Positions 41,131 to 50,604 of a DNA stretch of 64,000 nt are shown piece by piece. How positions within the stretch are numbered: position 1 is the first letter of the stretch; every line of letters begins with the position of its first letter. Both the position numbers and the translations under genes were made by a program. This stretch comes from Cryoendolithus antarcticus. Taxonomy: Eukaryota > Ascomycota > Dothideomycetes > Cladosporiales > Cladosporiaceae. The stretch covers positions 1 to 64,000 of the forward strand of contig NAJO01000058.1 in the NCBI GenBank assembly GCA_002077065.1, written 5' to 3'. The notes under the pieces were generated by a model. It saw only the letters and a program-made list of their open reading frames with translations. It ran no database searches and had not been told where the DNA came from.

Positions 41131-41881
41131 CTTGAGGGATCGGAGGATAGCAAGGGGCCTGTGGAAACGAAGTGTGGTGAAAATGATGATGATTGGTAGA
41201 CTGTTGTGTGTGGGAAGAGGGAATAATGAGGTTGATTGACTGTACCCGTCAGGCAACATGAGCGTGCGTGACTTGGTGAAGTCTGTTGACGCACGTCATA
41301 TGCCGACCCACCATGCATCGCACCTGCCCCACCAAGCGGGAGTGAAGTGAAGTATGGACACCTCAGGCATCAAAATTCGGAGTCGTGTGCATCTGAAAGA
41401 GAACAGCCTTCACGACCACAGCCAGTTCGCGGAGACTACCGTCAGATCTCTTGTCATCCACTGAGAATTCGCAGCTGATGTCGGTGCGTTGCATTCACCG
41501 TTCCACTATCAAGAAGATGGCAGAAGAGGCATTGTTGGGAAGCCCGACAGGACCGATCATCGGAATCTCGCAGAAACGCCGAGAGCACATCAACGATACG
41601 CAACACTCGCCTCTCTGGTCGAACAATGCAGTGCGTGTTAGTAGACGTCTGGAGCTCATATCGCAAAGCCAATGGAGAGTGCGAAGTCGCTGCGACGCCG
41701 GTCGGAAACAGCAACCGAGCAATGGCCGTGCGCTAGAATTGTACCTCGGATAGAAACGGCTTGCTTTAGCAGAGCTCCATGCAAGCAAAACATTTAGTTC
41801 CCGAGCTGCACGTAGCGGTCGTGATCAGCATAGCTACAACGCGTCCACTTCTTGTCCCCTCCACTCATCCTGTAATTGAAC
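41131..41881. other. Divergent promoter region, I9 inhibitor / PrpD
   Basis: About 750 bp between divergent starts. Frames at 41.45-41.79 kb on both strands are open but have no family-like content. Confidence 0.5.
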
Positions 41882-43591
41882 ATGAGTGCCATTGCTGCAC
41901 GCAGCCTGCTCCGAGCGAGTGCACGACGAACAGCACCAAGAGCCGCACTACAGAGCTCCACCAGACTTGCTCAACAGGGCTTCAAACAGCAGTTCCCTCA
42001 GACGCAATTGAACACCGCAAGAGCATTTTCCGCCACCATGATCCCCAAGTCAGACGCAATGGCCACTCCAAAGAAAGCTGCCGAGTATGACAAGGAGATT
42101 GTGGACATGGCTTCGTACATCCACAACTACAAAATTGACTCGGACCTTGCCGTATGAGATATCCAAGATGAGGGGAAGAGCCATACATCTGACAGTATAC
42201 AGATCGACACCGCCCGCTTCGTCTTCCTCGACACTCTTGGCTGCGGTCTCAAAGCCCTCGAATTTCCTCAATGCACGAAACTCCTCGGCCCAACAGTCGA
42301 GGGCACCACAGTCCCTCATGGCACCAAAGTCCCCGGCACACCTTACCAACTCGATCCCATAAACGGCGCCTTCAACATCGGCGCCATGATCCGCTGGCTA
42401 GACTTCAACGACTGCTGGCTCGCAGCCGAGTGGGGCCACCCTTCAGACAACCTTGGCGCGATTCTCGCAGTCGCAGACTGGATGACCCGTACGAACAAAG
42501 CTGGCGGCACCAAGATTGGCAATGGACGGACGTTCACTGTAAAAGATGTCCTGGAGGGTATGGTGAAAGCACACGAGATTCAAGGCTGCTTGGCACTTGA
42601 GAACAGTTTCAACAAAGTCGGTCTCGACCACGTCGTCCTCGTCAAAGTCGCCTCCACCGCAGTAGTCTCCCAAATGCTCGGTCTCTCCGAAGCGCAGACC
42701 CGCGACGCCATCTCGCAAGCCTGGTGCGACGGTCAGAGCATGCGCACATACCGCCACACACCCAACACGATGTCGCGGAAGTCCTGGGCTGCTGGAGATG
42801 CCTGCCAGACAGCCGTGAACCTCTGCCTGAAAGTCATGAAGGGCGAGGGCGGGATGGCGACAGTACTCTCGGCACCAACATGGGGGTTCTACGACGTCAA
42901 CTTTGGTGGCAAGCCGTTCCAGTTCCAGCGCGCTTACGGCTCCTACGTAATGGAGAATGTGCTCTTCAAGGTCTCGTACCCGGCTGAGTTCCACTCGCAA
43001 ACTGCTGTCGAAGCTGCGCAGCGTCTGAACAAGAAGCTCGCAGCTATGGGTAAGACGGCCGCGGATATCGACCACGTTGTCAACCGCACGCACGAAGCCT
43101 GCATTCGAATTATCGATAAGCAGCACAAGCCTATGGATAATTTCGCCGACCGCGATCACTGTGTACAGTACATGGTTGCTAACATGTTCGTCTACAACCG
43201 CCTCGTAGCCGAGGACTACGCCGATAGCTCCGAAGCCGCGCAGTCGCCTCTCCTCGAATCGCTACGCCGCAGTATCTCCTGTGTGGAAGACCCGCAGTTC
43301 ACGGCCGACTACCATGATCCCGAGAAGCGTACCATTGCCAACGCCCTCACCGTCACTCTCAAAGACGGCACCGTACTGGATGAGGAGGTCGTGGAGGCGC
43401 CACTTGGACACAGACTCAGGAGAGAGGAGGCTAAGCCAGAGATCTTGGAGAAGTACAGGCGGCACTTGGAGCCGCACTTCCCGGCTGAGAGGACGAAGAA
43501 GCTTGTGGATTTGGGTAACGCGCCGGAAGAGCTTTATGCCATGCCGGTGGATGAGTATGTGGATTTGTATGCTAAGGAGAGGATATTGTAG
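41882..43591 (+). CDS. Mitochondrial 2-methylcitrate dehydratase (PrpD/MmgE family)
   Basis: Exons 41882-42151 and 42203-43591 give 552 residues. The first 50 residues (MSAIAARSLLRASARRTAPR...) are rich in Arg, Ser and Ala without acidic residues, a mitochondrial targeting peptide. The PrpD family core follows: DTLGCGLKALEF, NGAFNIGAMIRWLDFNDCWL, AEWGHPSDNLGAILAVADW, HEIQGCLAL, the SWAAGDA region and a C-terminal lid domain. The enzyme dehydrates 2-methylcitrate to 2-methyl-cis-aconitate in the propionyl-CoA detoxification cycle. The intron (42152-42202) begins GTATGAG. No other methylcitrate-cycle gene is next to it. Intact. Confidence 0.94.
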
Positions 43592-43893
43592 ATAGATTTC
43601 AAGGAAGGATGAGGTGTCAGCCAAGGCTGTCCATCTCTGTGATTATGCTAGCATTGGACAATGATCAGTTGACGTAAGCACCGAGCCCGCCAACAAACTC
43701 CGGACTCTGCTGTTCCCCTGCACCCAACGGCCTCGGAGCGACTCTGATTATATTGGTGCCTGCGATGAACTGCGTGCCGGCATTCGAGCTTCACGCCGTT
43801 CGACGTCGGAGTACTGGGCTCGTAGTCGTGTGAGTGACAGCACAGCGCACCATCTCTGTCTCGGACGCATATTACCATTGCACAGTGCGGTCC
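43592..43893. other. Intergenic between convergent genes
   Basis: About 300 bp holding the 3' ends of the PrpD gene and the ankyrin gene. No coding signal. Confidence 0.5.
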
Positions 43894-44904
43894 TCAGCTA
43901 CCGTTCGCTGGACTGCATTCATCGCGCAATTGCGCAGGTGTCTTGCCATACCTGTCCGTTACCCCAGTCTGCGCTCCCCTAGATTCTAGCAGTTGCATGG
44001 CTTCGGCCTGCCCTGCGGATGCGGCGAAGTGCATAGGAGTCCAGCTAGCGTAGAGCGCCTTGTCTTCAGGTTTGACCACGATCAGTCCATCCTCTGATAG
44101 CGTCTCATTGACGTCGGCCTTGTGCTCCAGAAGCAAGCGCATGACATCAAGGCGACCAAGCTCTGCCGCAGAGTGAAGAGCTCCCGAATCTTCCACAGGG
44201 AACTTCTGCTGCACGAGCAGCAGCTCGGCCATGCGAGTGCCTTCCGCTTGGGTTGCGAGCGACAGGGGATGTTTTCGGTAGCTGAAATGATGGAATCCCT
44301 TCCTCAAAGTCCGAGCGTCAATGCCATGCTCGAACAATACTGTCACGACTCCCCACTTGCGGCGGTCCATGGCTAAATCCAGAGGCAGGCCGTGGTACTC
44401 CATGTCGTACGTAAGAACTGCGGGCTCTACGTTTGCGAGTACGTCGAAGACAGCAGCTTGCCCCGCCCTGATGGTTTGTGAGACCGTCCAGACCCTGATA
44501 ACATCCATTGGCTCCAAGCCACAATGCTGCACCGCGAAGTCGAAAAGCATCGCCACTACGTCGGCGTGACCATTGATTGCGGCTTTGATAATGACCCGTT
44601 GCAAATTTGTGAATGGCATCGCAAAGACTCGAATCTTGCCAGTCGGATCATTAGCGCCATAGTAGTCGTAGATCGTATGTTGCGCTTCGGTCGCGACACG
44701 TATCATGTTCGGATCTGCGAGAATGACCTTGAGAGCTGGTATGTTTCCATTGGAGCTCGCTTCGGTGAGAGGTAGGGTGAGATCAGCGCCGACAAGGACG
44801 TCCCACGGGTGCCTTCGTGATGGATATATGCCGGGTCCGGTCTTGAGGTCTGCAAGTGTAAGTTCTGTCGTTGCTTCGATGGAGTCGCGGTGATGTGAAG
44901 TCAA
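43894..44904 (-). CDS. Ankyrin-repeat protein, single module, no clear ATG
   Basis: An open frame of about 336 codons. It aligns along its whole length with each half of the gene at 47184-49124: LTLPLTEASSNGNIPALKVI, AEAQHTIYDYYG, FTNLQRVIIKAAINGHADVV, LDLAMDRRKWGVVTVLFEHG, SGALHSAAELGRLDVMRLLL, and SWTPMHFAASAGQAEAMQLL. These are degenerate and canonical ankyrin repeats. The frame begins at a TTG and has no ATG before the conserved part. At the place where the paralogue starts with ATG (MTDLTL), this copy has ACG (44871-44869) followed by TELTL. Either the start codon was lost, or a 5' exon is unseen. Otherwise there is no stop or frameshift. Role unknown; ankyrins mediate protein contacts. 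Confidence 0.7.
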   Translation of the reverse strand: MTSHHRDSIEATTELTLADLKTGPGIYPSRRHPWDVLVGADLTLPLTEASSNGNIPALKVILADPNMIRVATEAQHTIYDYYGANDPTGKIRVFAMPFTNLQRVIIKAAINGHADVVAMLFDFAVQHCGLEPMDVIRVWTVSQTIRAGQAAVFDVLANVEPAVLTYDMEYHGLPLDLAMDRRKWGVVTVLFEHGIDARTLRKGFHHFSYRKHPLSLATQAEGTRMAELLLVQQKFPVEDSGALHSAAELGRLDVMRLLLEHKADVNETLSEDGLIVVKPEDKALYASWTPMHFAASAGQAEAMQLLESRGAQTGVTDRYGKTPAQLRDECSPANGS

Positions 44905-45882
44905 AGGATGAGGAAGAGTGTTGCTCTAGCTGGAAGCTTGCCGGTGGATACCTCACTCATATACTGGCGACTCTGAGCCTAAGCCACCATTCCCTGACCA
45001 ACAACGAAGTGAGGCGGCATATAAGTGCACGCGCCAGTTTCAATAAGCGCTGACATTACACAGCCACCTTGGTAGCAAATGTCTCCGACATGGCTTGATA
45101 GTGAACGACAGTGACTGCAGGCGTTAACTCGTGCTTTTGTGTGCCGCTCATTGGCGGTCCAGGCGCAGCGCGCGGTATCTATATCGCGCCTCTACGGCGA
45201 AGCTGCTCAAGCACAGGAACGTCCTCCGGGATGTCTTTAATTAAGGCACCGGTCTCACGTCGCTTCATCGAGAGGGCCGTGAGTACTGTACGGCAGACCG
45301 CATTGTAGCGTACTGCTCTCCCATTCCTGTGCCTACGGCGTTACGCCTTCTTTTGACCTGCATCCGGATGCGTTCGAGACGATCCAGAGGAAGTTCGAAC
45401 CGACTCCCTCGTGTTAGCCGCCGTGTGATAGAGTTGGTGCAGACCACTGTTGGTAGTTCAAAGCGATACAACAAGGAGATGAGGCGGTCGAGGAAAAGCA
45501 TTGACCAAGCTGCCGAAAGGCTTACTTGCCAACATTTCGTGCTGCCATTGCAGAGGACTGCTCAGGCTTAGCAGTGCTTCGTAGGCACAGCGAATATTGA
45601 CGACACTCGATTTAGCGTGTGAGCCTACCGCCTAGAGATCAGAAGCTCCGGAGACGGAGTAGTGGGCTATGCGTGAGGTGAAGACGGTATAAGTATATGG
45701 AAAGCATCCACTGGCTTGACTGTCCATTTTCCACCATCACAGCTCCCAGTTGCAGCTTTTCAACATCACATCTTCTCATCTCCTGTTTTCCCTCCACTTC
45801 CGAAAGTCCTGTACACTATCCCTTTCCCGAGCAATCCGGAACGACAACAGGTCCACGATCTTTGCACAGATTCACCGCAGTC
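44905..45882. other. Intergenic, no intact gene
   Basis: About 980 bp between the ankyrin gene and the secreted-protein pseudogene. The frame of the pseudogene remains open upstream from 45697, but that part does not look like a signal peptide. Nothing else is supported. Confidence 0.5.
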
Positions 45883-46965
45883 ATGAACGCTATCGTTAAC
45901 ATCGGAACACTCATTCCCTTTGCGATCTCGCTCTCAGATGGCATTAAGGCCGCACAGAATGAGTTTGCGTCGATTTACGTCGAGATCGGCGCCGGCATCG
46001 GAGCCAATGGAGATCCGGGCACCTTTGGTGGCCACGTCCCAGCCGTTGCACTCTGGAACGCACAAGGTGCCCGGCCTAGCCAGTAAATGCCTGGTAAGCA
46101 CGACAAGATCACCGCCGGCCTTACCAACGGCTGATCCATCGTTGTCAAGCAAAACGATGGCGCTACAGGACAGCCCGAGTACCTCCAGTTGACCACCGTC
46201 GACAACGATGCCATTTGTATCACATACGTCTCCGTATCTGGCAATGGGGTAAACTGAAATTGGATGGGCGATACTGGTTATACATGCGGCGGTGACTGGT
46301 ACCCTTCGACTGCCAAATTTGGATCCGACAATTATCGGCCCAGGTGCACTTGGATCGATGCCGACCATTCAGACGGCCTGCATAATATTGCCTTGAGCAT
46401 GCACATGACAGACTTCAACGGCGACACCGGACTTACAGGGGAGTTCAACGACAACAGAGATCTACTACGCAACTCCAAAGCCCGGTCCATGCAATGGAGA
46501 GAGCTGCCCGCAAACCCTGGCCAGGACTCGGTCCCACCAATGTTCATTCCGCCGCTCGAGTAAGCCATAGATGGCTCCGACAAAGTCTTTTCCGCGATCT
46601 TCAAGCCTGGAAAAGTCAGCAAGCGCGATGTCCCAACGTTCAGCAACTCCACGGCCAATATCGACCACAGCATCAACCGACCCGGTCATGTCGTAATCAG
46701 TGATTTCAAGGCGCACACCGCCACAGAAGTTTGCGGGAGCGACACCTCGCGTGATCCTTCGTTTGTCTCTACCCATGACGGCACTTACTGCGACATGAGT
46801 ACCAAGACGTCGCATCCAGTCTGTTCGGACATAGTCAAGATCGGATGCTTTGATGTGGACGCCTTGCAGCTCGTCGGGCAATGGGGTCGTCATGCTCGAG
46901 ATGTGGCGGCTAGAGGCGTGCAGAAGCAGTACAATACCCATGAGCGATGGACGCCTGCGCAATGA
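45883..46965 (+). pseudogene. Decayed secreted-protein gene with four in-frame stops
   Basis: A single reading frame of 361 codons from the ATG at 45883 to a TGA at 46963 keeps family-like sequence all the way but carries internal stops at 46084 (TAA), 46132 (TGA), 46255 (TGA) and 46561 (TAA). Segments on either side of each stop are continuous in one frame: VNIGTLIPFAISLSDGI, IGAGIGANGDPG, VDNDAICITYVSV, GDTGYTCGGDWYPS, CTWIDADHSDGLH, then HVVISDFKAHTATEVCGSD, FVSTHDGTYCDM and CSDIVKIGCFD. I recall this as a Cys-containing secreted family in plant-associated and other ascomycetes, of unknown function. No clear signal peptide remains. There is no frameshift, so decay looks fairly recent. None of the four stop regions can be removed by a usual-size GT-AG intron without losing conserved sequence. 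Confidence 0.8.
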
Positions 46966-47183
46966 TCGTGTGCGAGCCAATGGCGACATGATTGATGCAA
47001 CGCATGCAGCGGGTAATATGCGAGGCTCGAAAACGGACTATAGAGGTTATGGCGTTGGGTGTGGGTGGCGGGCTTTCGACTGGTGTATGTTTGGACAATC
47101 GACGGGTCATCTCCATTCGCTGTTCTTCAGACCGTTCATCATGTTCGTGAAGCCCGAGTGGGCATCCTTGATCGGTCACAAAC

Positions 47184-49124
47184 TTACAAGCCTGCCTCCT
47201 CGTCCCGCGAGATCAGGAGATCCCCTGGAGTTCTATCCTCGACATCCTTGACATCTTCCTTCGCCCCAGCATTCTGTAACAGCTCCCTAGCCTCTACCTG
47301 TCCCCTCGAAGCAGCAAAATGCATCGGCGTCCAACTAGCATGCAGCGCCTTCTTCTGACTCGTGATACCTTCTTCCGACAGTATCTCATCAACATCCGCT
47401 CCATGATCCAGCAGAAACTGCATCGTATCGAGAGTGCCGAATTCGGCGCAACGGTGCAGCGCACCCGAGCCATTGACCGGAAGGTTGTGCTTGGACACCA
47501 ACACCTTCATCAAGCGCGTCCCTCGCGCTCCCGCGGCCCAGCATAGCCAAGACGACGGATAGCTGCCCTTCGGTCGTCTGTTTTTGGTCAGACCGTTGGG
47601 ATCGACGCCATGCTCGAGTACCGTAGCGACCATATCCCAATTACGGAAATTGACAACGAGGTCGAGCATGTAGCCCCAATGGCCCAAGTTGAGTCTCACG
47701 GTCTCTGGATACGCTGTCACGACGGCGTCGAAGACGGCTGTTTGACGGGCGCGGACGATGGGGACGACGAACATGCGGTCGATTAGAGAGGACAGTCTGA
47801 GCTTGCATTTCTTCTTGGCGAAGGAGAGGAGGAGGCTGACGGCTTCGGCGTGGCCGTTGATGGCAGCTCGGGTTAAAATGCGGGAGAGGTTCGTGTATGG
47901 CATGGCTGAGACGTGGCTCCAGCCCTCAGGCATAGGTTTGTCCGCTCTCGGTTCGTCTCGACTGTAGATCGTATGCTGCTCCATAAGCGCAAGCTCAATG
48001 GTCTTTGGGTCTGCTAGAAGCTGCTGCAAGCTCTTCACATCTTCTGCTAAAGCCGCTTGTGTCAATGGCAAGGCGAAATCCTCACCAAGCAATACTTCCC
48101 ATATGCCTCGTGTCGAGGCGTAGATGCTAGGGAGCGATTTCAGATCATCGAGTGTGCGTTCCGATTGGTTCAGCACGTCTTGCGGTGTCCGGCTATGGGC
48201 ATCTAGTATGTCGTCTGGAGCTCCACTACTGCGTAGCAATGCCATGGCGTCAAGCTGGCGCTTTGAAGCGGCGGCGTGCATAGGCGTCCAGCTCGCGAGC
48301 AGCTTACGCTCGCTCTCGTTGCCTTGTATGCCGTCTGCTGGCATAAACTCATTAACCCTGGCGCCGCGCTCGATCAGAAACCGCATCGCGACCGTGCGCC
48401 CGCCCTCGGCTGCGTGGTGAAGCGCACCTGAGCCGGCGATGGGGAAGCCCTGCTCGATAAGTAGCTCACTGAGCCGCGTACCGTAGTCATCTACGCCGAG
48501 GAAAAGCCTTGATTCACTCCACCTGCTGCGGCGGAATGGCTTCGTCGTGCTTCGGATGTCTACGCCATGTTCGAGCAACACAGTGACGATGTTCAGGTGG
48601 TCCTGGTCCAGAGCAAAGTCCAGCGGAAGGCCACGGTCACCAAGATTCAGCGATAAGGCAGGAGGGTACGCGGTCACTAAAGACTTGAATATCTTGTCTT
48701 GGCCTTTCTTGATCACGGGGATGACTAGTGTGCGGTCGACCAGGTCCTTTGCTTGAAGTCGACATTCCTCAACCGCGAATTCAAGCAGAATTCTGATGGC
48801 TTCAGGGCAGTTATATACGGCTGCCTTGTTGAGCGCCCGTTGCAAGTTCGAGAACGGCAAGACTCTCACGGTGCGAGTCCTGGCGTCAACGTGTCTAGGA
48901 TGGTCCTCATGGTAGATGACGTTTTGCTGTTCCAACGCGAGCTCTGTTGTTTGCGGATTAGCAAGGAGTGCTTTGAGGGCTTCGCACTGAGCGTCGCGTG
49001 GAGTACTTGCTTCTATGAGTGGGAGTGCCAGATCTGGGCCGGTGAAGACGCTCCAGAGGGGGAGGGAAGACTCGTGGGAGCTGATCTTGCCAGGCTCTAG
49101 GACTGCGAGGGTCAGGTCGGTCAT
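47184..49124 (-). CDS. Ankyrin-repeat protein with two tandem 320-residue modules
   Basis: One exon encodes 646 residues from the ATG at 49124. Residues 1 to about 318 and about 319 to 646 are two copies of the same module, each with LALPLIEA/FALPLTQA, a QQ/EQHTIY motif, PFSNLQR/PYTNLSR, then DRTLVIPV/DRMFVVPI, VLLEHGVD/VLEHGVDP, a GTRLSELL/GTRLMKVL strand, SGALHHAAEGG/SGALHRCAEFG, and SWTPMHAAAS/SWTPMHFAAS. The repeats include both weak and canonical ankyrin units. The 43894-44904 gene is a third copy. No signal peptide or membrane segment is seen, so a cytosolic or nuclear binding role is likely. The gene appears intact. An internal duplication probably made it from a single-module ancestor. 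Confidence 0.85.
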   Translation of the reverse strand: MTDLTLAVLEPGKISSHESSLPLWSVFTGPDLALPLIEASTPRDAQCEALKALLANPQTTELALEQQNVIYHEDHPRHVDARTRTVRVLPFSNLQRALNKAAVYNCPEAIRILLEFAVEECRLQAKDLVDRTLVIPVIKKGQDKIFKSLVTAYPPALSLNLGDRGLPLDFALDQDHLNIVTVLLEHGVDIRSTTKPFRRSRWSESRLFLGVDDYGTRLSELLIEQGFPIAGSGALHHAAEGGRTVAMRFLIERGARVNEFMPADGIQGNESERKLLASWTPMHAAASKRQLDAMALLRSSGAPDDILDAHSRTPQDVLNQSERTLDDLKSLPSIYASTRGIWEVLLGEDFALPLTQAALAEDVKSLQQLLADPKTIELALMEQHTIYSRDEPRADKPMPEGWSHVSAMPYTNLSRILTRAAINGHAEAVSLLLSFAKKKCKLRLSSLIDRMFVVPIVRARQTAVFDAVVTAYPETVRLNLGHWGYMLDLVVNFRNWDMVATVLEHGVDPNGLTKNRRPKGSYPSSWLCWAAGARGTRLMKVLVSKHNLPVNGSGALHRCAEFGTLDTMQFLLDHGADVDEILSEEGITSQKKALHASWTPMHFAASRGQVEARELLQNAGAKEDVKDVEDRTPGDLLISRDEEAGL

Positions 49125-50604
49125 GGTGGGGATCTGTGAGGGTGAGTCTGGTGGGTTGAGAAGCAGTTTGCCTTGCGGCTATACGACGAGTCGCGATATA
49201 AGGTAGGGAAAGACGAGATAGAACGAAGTGATATACTTCTCACGAATAGACACTCAGATTGACTTCTGCGTGGTGATTTGGCGGTGTCTGTACACAGCCT
49301 CATGGTGCTGTGCAGCTCATGCTGCTAGGACGCTTGGTAATGGGTGTATGTTGAGGTGTATGTTGATGCTAACTACGTCTCGTACAACCATCAACAATGG
49401 CGGCATGTCGACAGCATGGGAAAGCGATGAATGTCCATGTGGACAGTGTTCGAGTTCCACATGGCAGATTGCCGGAGTGAGCATCCCTGCATATGTGATG
49501 GCAAAAGCTTCAAGGCGCCATCTGGTCACTGTAAGATGCTTCAACACGTGGCGATGGCGTCTGGTGCGCCGCACGCTTGGGACGTCACGATGCGATGCTC
49601 GACCTCGGTGTTGTCGGGGAGGCGCAGGCGCTGCAAATAGTCGGCCTTGATGCATCTTCTCCGTATTGTCTCAATGTTCGTCATGATCACGTGCACTAGC
49701 CCAATCTGTCATGCACATCGACGTCACCTCGCGAGGGAGTCGGCTTCCACTCCTGCAGCTGAAGAGGGAGTGCGAGTCCAGTCGCCTGCGAGTCTGTCAT
49801 GCATTAGATCCCACCAACCGCGACCAACTTCGACGCTGCATGCCGGCAGCTATGCATAATACTGAACCACCAAATTCAAATCTCCATACTGCACTTTGAC
49901 AGACTGCCATTCTACACTGCCAAGGATCACTTCGCTTGGGCTGGGCTGGACTTGGACTAAACGACGATCACGCGCTTGATGCCCGACGAGGACGAGTCTG
50001 CTGCATTTTCGCCCTAGGTTGAGAAAGTGGTACGAGTCGTGGGGAAGGGGAGACCTGGTCTTGCGCATCTGAGAAGGGAGTGAAGTTAAGCCGCAGACCG
50101 GTGGGAGAGATAGCACGAGATTGTAAGGCTGTCGCATTGGGAATTAACCGTAACGAGGCTTGAGACACATCACGCACAAGGCTTGGGGGAAGGACGCGGA
50201 TCTCAAAGGAGGGGGCTGTCCGCCATTGAAGAAGCAACGCCGGCCACATAACGACACTAGACACCCCGGACTGTCAGCACAACGCTACAATCACTGGGAT
50301 ACCCCCAGCTGAGCTCAGGCATCAAGACGTCTTGTAAGTACGGCACCCATCCGGCTACTGTACCATTGCTACATGAGGCTAGAAGCCGGACGTACACTAT
50401 CTGCTGAAGCGGCGTCATGACTTGGCCGGTGCCCGACCTCAGTAATGCGCTCTCCGCACTTGCCATGCTTCCTCTATCATGGTCATGGCGCACCAGGAAC
50501 GTATTGTCAAGACATCTGCTAACACAGTCATGGAACAGACTCGCGCGAGGGCTGGCTCCGTCGCAGCGATCACCCTTCCCTCGAAGACCTTGGCCATCTT
50601 GGAC
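49125..50604. other. Gene-poor intergenic stretch
   Basis: About 1.5 kb upstream of the two-module ankyrin gene and before the Arg-rich gene. Short overlapping frames only. The last 125 bp are open in frame with the next gene (an ATG at 50479), so its start could lie there. Confidence 0.5.

Noticed and set aside
46084..46563. RIP as the cause of the four stops
   Set aside because: RIP chiefly makes TAG/TAA from CAG/CAA/TGG; here two are TGA, and the surrounding sequence is not TpA-rich. Ordinary mutation is simpler.
45934..46989. Minus-strand frames across the secreted-protein pseudogene
   Set aside because: The plus frame holds conserved blocks with Cys residues throughout, while the minus frames are anonymous; the latter are open by chance.
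49317..49655. 112-codon minus-strand frame near 49.5 kb
   Set aside because: No family motif, no splice partner, and its opposite strand is equally open; treated as chance.
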